NCBI GenBank assembly: GCA_947561585.1
Contig: CANNZV010000262.1
Span: forward strand, 62,001-126,000
DNA: 64,000 bases
Source of the DNA: Caprella mutica
Lineage: Eukaryota > Arthropoda > Malacostraca > Amphipoda > Caprellidae
Direction: 5' to 3'
Both the position numbers and the translations under genes were made by a program. Below are positions 37,782 to 50,500 of this stretch, piece by piece (within the stretch, counting starts at the first letter, position 1; every line of letters starts with the position of its first letter). The notes below the pieces were generated by a model that was not told the DNA's origin, did no database searches, and saw only the letters and a program-made list of their open reading frames with translations.

Positions 37782-39478
37782 CTTGAAAAACTTAATCTAC
37801 CTCTGTCAATCTTATTCATCCTCAAGTTAATATTACTTTTGGGATGTAGAAAGATGAAAAAAAATTAATTGATTAAAAATACCTTCAATATACCATATTA
37901 AAATTAAAAGCACTCATTATGAGTAACAAATTGAAACATCTGAAATAAAACTTGGTTTAATACTATTCTGAGACTGCAATAGAATTCTGTCTGTAATAGA
38001 ATGATGATTAAGATCCACACACTGGTGTTGCCTAACTCGTGAAATACAATGAACTAACACCCTAGAAAGTTTTTATCGAACATTATAATGGGGTTATCTT
38101 ATCAGTTCTGTGAACTTTCTTAGAATGTATGAAGCTAATGATTAAGTACTTTACCCGATAAGTTACAATTTATTGGAGTGATATACTAGAATATAACCTG
38201 TTAACAGTTATCAACTCTCATTAATTTATTTAACGAAACGTATCACGATGCTGTTAAATTAAAAACTGAAATCTTTCATATTTTCCTACCTGCAGCTATT
38301 GAATAAAACTTCACTTCATTACTTATCATATCTAGAAATTAAAATAGCGACTTGTGGCAGTTGTCCGCATACGTCATTAGAGCCTGCGTGAGAACGTTTC
38401 GTGATTGGCTTAAGATTTTGCCGCCCCGTTTTGTAAATAGTAATAAATTGGTGGAAAAAATATGTAGACAGGTTGACGACACAAGCCTACCATGACAAAA
38501 GCCTCCCCGGATGCATACTTAAGCCCACTCCCCCAATTATAATTTCCTCGATGACGTCACGCACCCACGTAGCATTAAAAAATCTTGGTTTACTGGTCAG
38601 TAGTCACTGGTCTGCCAGTCTGTTTAGCAGAATGCACGGAAATGAGATGGGCGAGGTAGACGTTGTGCTCAATAAAGTTATTTTCTTCCGTTTAAATTTT
38701 AAAAGAATTACAATATACAGCGGATAAAGTTTTGGGTTATTGTCTCTACATGTAAGTTTCTATCGATACAGTGCTGCTATAGTAAAATGTTTTTACGGAT
38801 AATTTATCTGAGTATAACACTTCTCTGATTGGTCGGCTAGGAGGAGGCGGAGTCAATTGAGGGGAAGAGCACTAAATTGGTAGTGCTCCGCCCCCTGTTT
38901 ACTGCTCCTTACCTATAGCTATGAGTTGAATTAAATTAAATTTCAAATAATAAAAACTTTGGAACTCTCAACATGAATGGATCTGATAAAGTTACTTCAC
39001 AATTATAAATGTTTAATGATCTAGTAGGAGGGTTGGGGGCGGTACGCCTCCTAATACACTCATTGGTCAATCTCCATAGCCAATCAATGAGTTAGTAACC
39101 TTAAAAACATTAACCCAAAAATCTTATCTACAAGGAAAAATATTTATATTTTTAACCATAGAGGTGCCACCCTGTGTTAGACGCTAATAATATAGTTATT
39201 TACTGTACAGTGTATAACCTATAGGTTATGTACTGTAAAGTGTATAACCTATAGGTCACTAAGGTCAGTAGCAAGCATAGTACTTTGATAGCAGCAAACT
39301 TCACAGCACAAACTTTCTCTACTGTTACTAGATTGATAATACAGTAAATAGAATAAGAAGTAGATTTGTTCCACGAGGTACCGAAATCTTGATTTATAGA
39401 GTTCTAGGTCGTGACGTCACATGAAGATAGTGGAAAGTTATATATGATTAAAATTTGTATAAAAATCATTTTATTGTA
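37782..39478. other. Intergenic region upstream of the GPCR
   Basis: About 1.7 kb. It contains a hairpin at 38865-38896 (GGGGAAGAGCACTA / TAGTGCTCCGCCCC), several ATTGG/CCAAT boxes, and a duplicated stretch TGTATAACCTATAGGT at 39208-39256. The GPCR promoter should lie at the left side. No gene was recognised. Confidence 0.4.
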
Positions 39479-40775
39479 CAGGGTGGGGCGTAAGTTTGGA
39501 AGCAATTTTTCAAACATTAATATAATTCTTAAAAATAAGTTCCTAAGTAGGTGATATGGTTTGAACTATAGTAGAGACACTACATTATGACGTGGCAGTG
39601 TTATTTTTTACAAAAATTTAGTCAATTCAAAAATGTCAGACAAAAGAGAAGCCATTATTGCTCTACACCGTGCCGGGAAGTCAGATTCCGTCATTTCAAA
39701 GACTCTCTCAATAGCGAGATCGACTGTTTGGAAGTATGTGAAGCGTTTTAATGAGAGAGGAGACTTGACTGATCGTCCAAGAAGTGGTAGACCACGCTCA
39801 CAACGCACCAAACAACTGATAAAATGTGCCCGAGAGAAGATCAGGAGGAACCCGAAAAGGTCAATACGATTGTTAGCCAAAACAGCTAATGTGAGTCCCA
39901 GAACAATGAGAAGAGTTGTCAAAGAAGACCTAAAGATGTCCTCTTTAACCCTCCAAAAGAGACAGACTCTGTCAGAAGCTGTAAAGAAAAAGAGATTGGA
40001 GAGAAGCAAAGCACTTCTGAGAGAATTGAAGTCTGGCACGGCTGGTGAAATTGTTTGGTCTGACGAAAAAAAATTCACAGTGGAAATGGCTCACAACCGG
40101 AGGAATGACAGAATAATTGGTAAAAGTGCAAAAGACATCCCATACAACCAAAAAACTGTCCACAGAACCATGAAACCTGCTTCAGTAATGGTCTGGGCCG
40201 CCGTTTCAGAAACTTGGAGATCTCCTTTAATTTTTGTGGAACAAGGCGCCAAAATCAATGCTAAATGTTATATTGAGATTATTTTGACGCCAATGTTGGA
40301 GTCAGCTAAGGATCACTTCGGTAATGACACTCTATGGACATTTCAGCAAGACGGCGCGACTTCACATACTGCAAATGTCACTCAAAGCTGGTGCCATGAC
40401 CATCTTCCACGATTTTGGTCCAAAGAAATGTGGCCTCCCTGCTCCCCAGATGTTAATCCTATGGACTTTTCGTTATGGTCCATTCTTGAATCAAAGGCCT
40501 GTGGTAAATTCCATCGCAGTGTGGATGATTTAAAGCGTTCGCTCCAGAGATCTTGGAAGGAAATTTCACAAGAACAGTTGCGTGCCGCAGTAGGAGGAGT
40601 TTGGAGGAGATTTGAGGCTGTTATTAAAAACAAGGTGGGACATTTTGAATAAATTTATGATTTTTGAATTCTTTAAACCCTTATGTAATAATACATAACT
40701 GTAAATTATTAAATATATTTTTCGTTGGATTATAATATGCACTTTCATTTGCTTCCAAACTTGCGCCCCACCCTG
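39479..40775 (+). mobile_element. Complete mariner-type transposon, 1297 bp
   Basis: The left end CAGGGTGGGGCGTAAGTTTG continues to 27 bases that match the complement of the right end with one mismatch. TA flanks both ends (39477-39478 and 40776-40777), the target duplication of Tc1/mariner elements. It contains one uninterrupted transposase frame. Everything needed for mobility appears present, so the insertion is recent or active. It lies between the GPCR and tubulin genes. Confidence 0.95.
39633..40652 (+). CDS. Mariner-type transposase, 339 aa, intact
   Basis: Cuts and pastes the element by recognising its terminal repeats. Residues 1-45 form a helix-turn-helix (SVISKTLSIARSTVWKYVKR), followed by a GRPRSQRT AT-hook-like linker and a second DNA-binding region to about 125. 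The catalytic core shows D144 (WSDEKKF), D240 (FQQDGATSHTA) and D278 in SPDVNPMDFSLW. By my count there are 37 residues between the last two, a DD37D spacing as in the maT group of the Tc1/mariner superfamily. All three acidic residues are present and there is no frameshift. The 154-base leader and 123-base trailer are normal for the family. The start at 39633 is the first ATG (AAAAATGTC) inside the element. Confidence 0.93.
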   Translation: MSDKREAIIALHRAGKSDSVISKTLSIARSTVWKYVKRFNERGDLTDRPRSGRPRSQRTKQLIKCAREKIRRNPKRSIRLLAKTANVSPRTMRRVVKEDLKMSSLTLQKRQTLSEAVKKKRLERSKALLRELKSGTAGEIVWSDEKKFTVEMAHNRRNDRIIGKSAKDIPYNQKTVHRTMKPASVMVWAAVSETWRSPLIFVEQGAKINAKCYIEIILTPMLESAKDHFGNDTLWTFQQDGATSHTANVTQSWCHDHLPRFWSKEMWPPCSPDVNPMDFSLWSILESKACGKFHRSVDDLKRSLQRSWKEISQEQLRAAVGGVWRRFEAVIKNKVGHFE

Positions 40776-41539
40776 TAAATTAAAGAATATTCTCCATTCT
40801 CTCTTCGTTTTTTTGGATAAACGATCTTCGATGACAAAGTAAAATTCATAAAAACTTAATTTTCTGTTTTCTACGGTAATAAAAAAACAAGAGACAGAAA
40901 AAATAAGTTTCGTTCCTAACACTTTGTTAGGAATCCTCGGAGGATTCCAAAATTCTCATTGATTTTATTGTAGCTTGAGAACTTATTGACTTCTATTCTT
41001 ATTTAGGTAAAAAATTCACATTTTTCAAGAGAGCTAAAAACATATAAATGTATCAGACTAAAATCATAAATAGTGAAGATTTAAAAGAACCATAAGGTGC
41101 GCAGTGGAAGATTAAAAGTACCAAAGAATAAACATTTCAGGAATAGGTATTGTGAATCTCAATGATATCGTAAGAAAATTTCTTCTAACTTGAATATGTG
41201 TTTAATTGTATATCATGTATATTATTTGTAGATAGAAAATAAATATCTATCACAAATATATCCAAGGTAAATGCTGATATCTCTCTAATGATAGACACAA
41301 TACGCATTTACCAACTGGTCAGTACTTGCGGCACTGACTGTACGGACGTTGCTACGCACCCATACGGCCAGGAACTAACGAAACGTTCTTGGTATTCGAC
41401 TCTGTCGGTGCACAGATAAAGTCGGTGGTACACAGTGTGAAGACGTCTCTGCTAACGGATATGGAGTGGTGTTGTCACAAAGAAGAATTATAACTCGTAC
41501 ACTGCTATTTAATCATAAACAAGAACTATATTAAGAAAA
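40776..41539. other. Beta-tubulin upstream region
   Basis: About 760 bases between the transposon and the tubulin start codon. The last 250 bases (from about 41290) are less AT-rich and probably hold the promoter and 5' leader. No TATA box was assigned with confidence. Confidence 0.4.
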
Positions 41540-44500
41540 ATGAGGGAGATTGTACATCTCCAGGCTGGCCAGTGTGGCAACCAAATTGGATCGAAGGTAA
41601 GGATCATTAATTTTATAACAAAGAAATATTCTTTACAGCATAACTAGATCTCTTCTTTCATATATTGTTTGTTTTTGATATATTTTAGCTTCAGTTTTAG
41701 TTTAAACTCTTATCATGTTTGTTTGTTTTTATTTTTATTTCATGGATTAATTACTTCTACAGCTAAGTAAATATTTGGAGAACGCTTTACTTGCTTCTAC
41801 AGTCTGGTCTCTAGTGTATGTATTCTATCAGATAAATATTCTGTGATGTGGTTAATGAAATTAATGTAGGTCTAATTTTCTATCCCTAACTGTACTTGTT
41901 AGAGCAAGTTCCTACTTATCAGATGGTTCTTAATTTTCAGTCATAAAAGAAAACAGTTTAAATTGATATTTATTTAACTTTTTCTTTAATTCGTAAGTTG
42001 TGGAATCGTCAGATAACTTAGAGCTGACCTTCAATATAACTGAAGTTTCTGAAACTTATAAAGGATGAAGACTGTTAGTCTTGGTGTAACATCGTAGCTC
42101 AAATTTTTCTCTTTAGTTATTAATCAAATATTTTGTTTGACACGAAAAAAGTGGACACTATGGAACGTTGATAATTTCAACTCAATTTTATCAGCAGGTT
42201 TCTTTTTCAATTAGAATTCATCAATATTTACCTTAGTTCTTTGTTGTTAGAAGTAGACTGGAGACAATTTAGAATGTATCTAACTAACCATCCTTTTATT
42301 TATATCATAATCTGTAGACAAGAAGACTGAATTCCTATTGAATTTAATCAAATGTTGAATAATTAAATTTAAATTTAATATAAAAAAATGATTCGAATGT
42401 AATTTAAAAAATGAATTTAAATTTTATTTAAAAAATGATTTGACTTCAATTAAAAAAATGAATTTAATTTTAAAAAAATAAGATTGAAATTTATACTAAT
42501 TTAACTGCGGGTAAAAATGCATACAATGCAGTAACTATATATATACCGGGTGGGCTAAAAGTCACTTTACTATTTTAAAACTTTATTACGCAAAAACTAT
42601 ATGAGATAAACCTAATTAGTAAACTGCATATGAAAGAAGAATATTTAAAGTTTTTAATGAAAAAATTCTCTCAAATATGTTCCTACATTAATTAGCACAG
42701 ATGAACCTTAGCTGCCCTGTCTGTTTTGCATCACTCTTCTCAGCATATCTGATGAAAATATGATCATTTCTTAGAAACATTCCGTTTTAGTTCATGAAGC
42801 GTGTTTGGAAATACCTTTTCAATTAAATATTCAAAAGAGAAAAAGGTGGAGTAGTTATATCCATTTATCCAGGTAGCCAAGAAATGTTGACAAAGCGTAA
42901 TTTAGTGGGCCTGGATATGTTGTTCCTAAAAGTGTCCTGGTATTAACTGAATATTGTAAGGATATAATTTTAGATCCTGTTTTAATATGCGCCGTACTGA
43001 TGTGCGAGACAATAGCAATTGAGTATATACTACTCTTTTTCGTGAATGCTGAGTAGTCTTCTGTAACACTAAGATTCACACGCTGATTAACTTCTTCAGT
43101 GTGAGATGACTTAGGTTTTCCAATTCGATCTTTGTCACCACATGTTCCTGTTCGTCTGATTTTTTTTATCAGGGCAAGACTACAGGTCTTAGATTAATTT
43201 TCTTAAAATTTCTCCTACAAAACTTCTAACTCCAACGACTGATCAATTTTAGTTGAAATTAATAGGCAACAATTGTGTGTCTCTTTCTTCCATATTGAAT
43301 TTAGCCATTTTTAGAGGTTCAGGATTTCACACATTAGAAAGTAGATTTGAAATATAGGAAATCTGAAAGTCATATTTTGATTTCGTTTCATATCTACTAA
43401 AACTTTAGGTATTTTTCTTTCATTTGCCGTTCACTAAAGATTTGTATCTATTTTAGTGTGAGCGTAATTAAATTTCAAAATGGTAAAGTGACTTTTGGCT
43501 CACCCGGTATATTCATTAGACTGTGAATATGATTCAAACTGATTGTTTTTTTTTCAAATTAAATTAGAAAATAATTGGAATTCTATATATTTTGTTTAAA
43601 AATTGCTTTCTAATTATTGAAAAATATCTAGCGATATATTAAGTAATATTACTGTAATATATATATATTCTTCCATTCAATTATTTTCATATTATTTCTC
43701 ATTACAGTAGTACCCCCCTATAATGAAATCCTTTGTAGTGAATGTAGTGTCCTTTATCCTGACTTAGGACTACCCTGCATAGTGACCAAATTTTCTTCAG
43801 TTTTTCATGAAATGCCCTAAAGTTTTCTGAAACTAATGATCATATATGACAGGCTATAAAACAATAATTATTGTTCTATATTCTGGATAGTTTTCTATTT
43901 TTTCAATATAGAGGATTTCTCTACAGAGGAGCACTGCAATATCCAATGATTTTATATTCAATATAGAATCAGATTTTGATTAAATGCCATTGATTAAATT
44001 GTTAAAATGCCACATTGATTAAATGTCATCGTACAATTCAAATTAATAATATATAATAATAATATAAATAATATTCAATATGAAGTATTGCTGTAAGAAA
44101 TAATTCAACTTAATTATTATTAATTGTATATCATTGCTTAAATATTATCAAAACTGTTTTGGAAATTCAAAATGAATAAATTATTAATTAAATAAAATAA
44201 AAATTAATTCAAATAACGAGTAATATATTATATTTAGATCGAGGACCATGCATTATGGCATTGAGTATCTCTAAAACAATGAAGCTAAAGGGCACTGAAA
44301 AATCATTGTTATTTCAAAAAACATATATAATTTATCTTTAAAATGGCACCATCTTACTACCAATGATAGTCCAGCAGATATGAGGACTAGAAATGTCACC
44401 AACACTTCTGCAACAACCTAATTAATAAATCACAAACTTTAATATATGAAACACGAGTTGTCAAGATGAAAGCATTGATTTTTCTACATTGCTTGATTAT

Positions 44501-47500
44501 TATATTGACTTATCAGTGAGTTAGAGAGATATACTTTCCTAATACAAAACTTGCGAAAGAGTTCTTGAAGTACATCAAAACTTTTGCTACAAACGTAACT
44601 TTAGATATAGCGTGGTGACTTTGCTTGCGGAAACTCCATTGTTTCTGCGGTCAATAAAAGTTATATATATTAATATATAGTCGTAAAAGTTTGATATAAA
44701 GTAATGCTTATTGTTATCATTGAATGCTGTGTCGTAGTTTTCACGTCATTACCTGAAAAGTAGGTCATCATGATTTGCTTTAGTGGACAGGGAACAGAGT
44801 GTCTAAAATCTATCACCCTGTCTAAAGAATCTAATCTAAATTAGATAATTAGATTCAAGAAATTATAAATTTAATAATTTGTAGATGTCTTTTTGTTGCC
44901 AGATATATTCCAGTGAAATAATCCTGTTTTCCCCGAAATAATGGAATTTTATATTATCACCGAATTCCATTTTAATGAAGAGTAACTTGGTTGAAAAAAA
45001 AAAATCGGTAGATCATCTTCTATTGCCAATTATGGTAAATATTGATCATTTTTATCGTAAAATATCCAAATTTCCGAAATAATCGTCAGGCTTTTTACCA
45101 GGTGTCCGACGAAACAAGATAGATTGACTATTTTTGTTATAAATTTATGATGAGTCACGATACAATATAGGTCGACTCATGTACCTTAGTAGATAGATGA
45201 TCTTTTTAAGCTCGAAGATAATCACCAGTTGATCGGCGGCATCAATTTTTCGACTGAGATACTCTCGATAGTAATTCACCGATTAGAAGTTGGTAGAGTT
45301 TTTATTTCCATGAAAAGTGGTGAGTTAAAGTCACGACATTATGGATTGGCTGATGTGTTTGCGATGGCTGCCCTGACGACTGATTGAGTTGGCTCTCGAG
45401 TTAATATTCCCTTTTTATCGAGTGACACAAATTAGCAACTGCTAACCTAAGTCGCTAACCCTGGACTGTATAGTGTCTCATATATAAGACACGTTTCGTA
45501 TTTTAATTAAACATATTTAGGTCATTTTAACACGTTCAAGCTTTTCGTTCATGCATAAATAATCTTGATGATGAATCAATATGATGAAACTATTTTAGTT
45601 TGAATTCAGATTTCGTACTCAATTATTTCATTTTTCATTGTTTGGTAGAATGATTTTCTAGTGAAACAACCATAGTTGTTAATAAAGCAAGTAGTGAAGG
45701 GTTGAAACAACCACCAATAGTTGTAAATAAAGTGCACAGTGAAGGGTTAAAATAACCACCAATAGTTGTAAGTAAAGTGCACAGTGAAGAGTTAAAACAA
45801 CCACCAATAGTTGTAAATAAAGTGCACAGTGAAGGGTTAAAACAACCACCAATAGTTGTAAATAAAGTGCACAGTGAAGGGTTAAAATAACCACCAATAG
45901 TTGTAAATAAAGTGCACAGTGAAGGGTTAAAACAACCACCAATAGTTGTAAATAAAGTGCACAGTGAAGGGTTAAAATAACCACCAATAGTTGTAAATAA
46001 AGTGCACAGTGAAGGGTTAAAACAACCACCAATAGTTGTAAGTAAAGTGCACAGTGAAGGGTTAAAATAACCACCAATAGTTGTAAGTAAAGTGCACAGT
46101 GAAGAGTTAAAACAACCACCAATAGTTGTAAATAAAGTGCACAGTGAAGGGTTAAAACAACCACCAATAGTTGTAAATAAAGTGCACAGTGAAGGGTTAA
46201 AACAACCACCAATAGTTGCAAATAAAGTGCACAGTGAAGGGTTAAAACAACCACCAATAGTTGTAAATAAAGTGCACAGTGAAGGGTTAAAACAACCACC
46301 AATAGTTGTAAGTAAAGTGCACAGTGAAGGGTTAAAATAACCACCAATAGTTGTAAGTAAAGTGCACAGTGAAGAGTTAAAACAACCACCAATAGTTGTA
46401 AATAAAGTGCACAGTGAAGGGTTAAAACAACCACCAATAGTTGTAAATAAAGTGCACAGTGAAGGGTTAAAACAACCACCAATAGTTGTAAATAAAGTGC
46501 ACAGTGAAGGGTTAAAATAACCACCAATAGTTGTAAATAAAGTGCACAGTGAAGGGTTAAAACAACCATAGTTGTTACTAAAGCAAGTAGTGAAGGGTTG
46601 CAACAACCACCATTGCTGTTCTATAGCATCAAAGCATGCAGTTAAGGTGACAGTTTCGGTCCAATGTAGATTGATTGGGTATTTGACGCTAACAAATAGT
46701 ATAGGCGAGAGTGATTGATAGAATTATAGATTATTAATATATGGGCAATATTTTAAACAATATACTATATGTTATTGTTATTATGCTATTATTAATGGTC
46801 TTTGATTGAAATCAATATATGAATAACTTTTTAAATTTTAAAGATAATTTTATATAGGAAATTGTGAGATTGACAGAGAGAGTATGATTGATCAACTATT
46901 AATTGACGAACTGTGCCAAGGGTAGAAATAAATACTTGACCCCTACTTATTGCCCCCCCCCCCCCCACTCTGCTAAGAATGATTAATTATGTTGCAGAAG
47001 GTCATTCGGAATATCGCACAGAGTATCAAGAATAGTATTACTGCGTCTCTGAGTCGTATGAAACTTGGAAATTTGAAATATAAGTTTCATGTAGTTAGAT
47101 GGTTCAAGTTTTTTTATATGTTAGTCATGGGTGCTCGTCACCTCGTACGTATTGTGTTTTTGGTTTTCATGATATGGGATTTAAATATAGACGAGGGATT
47201 CAAATTAATTTCTTTGATATATGTTATTGAATTAGCTTTCCATTCTTACTTTGGACTTGTAGATCTCTCATTTCAACTTATTTTCTATCCTTGACAGTTC
47301 TGGGAGGTGATCAGTGACGAGCATGGAATCAGCCCTGACGGAGCTTACACCGGATCCTACGACATCCAAGTCGAGAGGATTAATGTCTACTACAACGAAA
47401 TCATGAGTGAGGAAATGAATAAAAATTAGAGAATTGACATTTTAAAACTGGGCTAACGCCACAAAACTCGGACACTTAATCTTTTATACCCGAAATTCAT

Positions 47501-50500
47501 TATGATATTCCTATAATATGTATATAAGTGAAGAAAACATATTGAACAATAAAAAATGATTTATATAAAAAACAAGAAAAAAAAAAACCATTGTGTACAT
47601 GCGTGCTCTAATACGTGAAAGAGGATATATGTGTCTATCAGATCGTTTGAGGAAAATATCATAAAAACCTTGCCAAACGGACATATTGAAAAGGGACATA
47701 TGTGTCACCTTAGGCCATAAAAAGCTAATTGTACTCACAGTAGTCGGATAATGGATTTTATGATAGGCGATAATTAGAAATCTTCAAAATCAGATTAGTT
47801 CATGACCGACCTGTGACGCATAAAAAAGTGAATGACGCATAAAAAAGTGATAATTACCTTACTAATCATTCACAGGCAGTGATTATAATGATAATTACCT
47901 TACTAATCATTCACAGGCAGTGATTATAATGATAATTACCTTACTAATCATTCACAGGCAGTGATTATAATGATAATTACCTTACTAATCATTCACAGGC
48001 AGTGATTATAATGATAATTACCTTACTAATCATTCACAGGCAGTGAGTATAATGATAATTACCTTACTAATCATTCACAGGCAGTGATTATAATGATAAT
48101 TACCTTACTAATCATTCACAGGCAGTGATTATAATGATAATTACCTTACTAATCATTCACAGGCAGTGATTATAATGATAATTACCTTACTAATCATTCA
48201 CAGGCAGTGATTATAATGATAATTACCTTACTAATCATTCACAGGCAGTGATTATAATGATAATTACCTTACTAATCATTCACAGGCAGTGATTATAATG
48301 ATAATTACCTTACTAATCATTCACAGGCAGTGATTATAATGATAATTACCTTACTAATCATTCACAGGGAGTGATTATAATGATAATTACCTTACTAATC
48401 ATTCACAGGCAGTGATTATAATGATAATTACCTTACTAATCATTCACAGGCAGTGATTATAATGATAATTACCTTACTAATCATTCACAGGCAGTGATTA
48501 TAATGATAATTACCTTACTAATCATTCACAGGCAGTGATTATAATGATAAATACCTTACAAATCATTCACAGGCAGTGATTATAATGATAATTACCTTAC
48601 TAATCATTCACAGGCAGTGATTATAATGATAATTACCTTACTAATCATTCACAGGCAGTGATTATAATGATAATTACCTTACTAATCATTCACAGGCAGT
48701 GATTATAATGATAATTACCTAACTAATCATTCAAAGGCAGTGATTATGATGATAATTACCTTACTAATCATTCACAGGCAGTGATTATAATGATAATTAC
48801 CTTACTAATCATTCACAGGCAGTGATTATGATGATAATTACCTTACTAATCATTCACAGGCAGTGATTATGATGATAATTACCTTACTAATCATTCACAG
48901 GCAGTGATTATAATGATAATTCCCTTACTAATCATTCACAGGCAGTGATTATAATGATAATTCCCTTACTAATCATTCACAGACAGTGATTATAATGATA
49001 TATATTACCTTACTCACAGGCGGTAACTACGTTCCAAGAGCTGTTCTCATTGACTTGGAACCTGGTACAATGGATGCCGTCAAGACTGGACCTTTTGGGG
49101 CACTTTTCAAACCTGATAACTTCATTTTCGGTAGGACTCTATTTAAAATTTTTAAATATGAAGATTTCGTCTTTTATTTGCAATGGTTATTTTTTTCCAA
49201 TAATATCCTTATATATTATGTATTCTTATATATAATTATATAGAATTAGTACAATTTTTTTTCAATATTAATAAATATGAACTATGTACGGTGAAATCCT
49301 TTCTATTTTGAAGATAATCAAAGATTTGAGTATTTTTCATACAATTGTTTTTGATGGGATTTTATTATTTCAGTCATTTTTAACCTTCATACTGTTCACA
49401 TCTTCCATTAACAATACATTTGATTTTAAAGAAATGGCAATAGTTTTAAACTGTTTTTTGATATTCAAATATTTTGTCAAGAGATTATTGAATATAAATT
49501 GTCTACATAACTTAATTCATTATTCATATTTTAGTCTTTCATTATCATCGTAAGTGAATTAGGTTTACTCGGATTTCATTGATTTATTGTACTTGGAATG
49601 ATATCAAGTCTGAATTGCTTGTGTACTTGGAATCATAGCTTAAGTCTGAATTATTTTGTGTACTTGGAATCATACAAGTCTGAATTCCTGGTTTACCTGG
49701 AATAATATATAGTATGTCTTAATTAATGGTTAGGTAGAATCATAGCAATTTGAATTACATGTGTACTTGGAATTATAGCGAGTATGAATTCCAGATTGAC
49801 CTGGATTTATAGCATGCCTTGGTTGTGTTTTAATTACTTAATGGATTTATTGATTGGTAAATTTTACTCTTTGATAATTTACATTCCTCAGTTTAGTTAG
49901 CCTCGATTTTTTTCAGTACAATAGAGAGCTTTTCGTGCAAGGTAAAGTAGGTTAATTTATACATATAAGATTCAATACGAAATATAATGGGCACACGACA
50001 TGTTCTTTTTTAAATATCAGAATATAATCTTAAAACCTACCTGATTTCGTATAATAAAAGCGATACCTTCACCTGGTTACCTTTCATGCCCATAATTAAT
50101 TTGGGAGTGAACAAAAATTATGAAGTTCCTGTAGTATAAAAGCAAAAAAAAAAAAAGAAAATTTATTAACCAATAATTTTTTTTTTCAAATATCACAATA
50201 TTTCTTAACTAGTAAAATCGTACACAAATATTCTAATATGCGATTATAGATTTTTTAAAAAGAATAATGCCCCATTTGAAAGAAGACATATGGATTAAGT
50301 ATATATTTATAATGGGTTGTTAATGATATGTTGTGAATAAAAAGGATTCTCATTTTTTCTGTAATTAAAAACAATCTTTGTAATTTTATGTTTGTGAGCA
50401 AACATACTTATGACACCGCTTACTATAATCACTATAGCATCAATAGTTTGGAAAAAAAGTAGACAAACACAATGGTAATTTTAGAAAATCATTACTTTAG

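Noticed and set aside
45635..46606. 323-codon open frame on the minus strand with a 15-residue repeat
   Set aside because: It is the 45-bp minisatellite read in frame. A period divisible by three keeps several frames open, two different minus frames are open at once, and it lies antisense in a tubulin intron.
46989..47294. 101-codon open frame just before tubulin exon 2
   Set aside because: It ends at the intron 1 splice acceptor, has no similarity I can recognise and is AT-rich intron sequence.
47842..49018. CRISPR-like regular direct repeats
   Set aside because: Units are contiguous with no unique spacers and lie in a eukaryotic intron; a minisatellite explains them.
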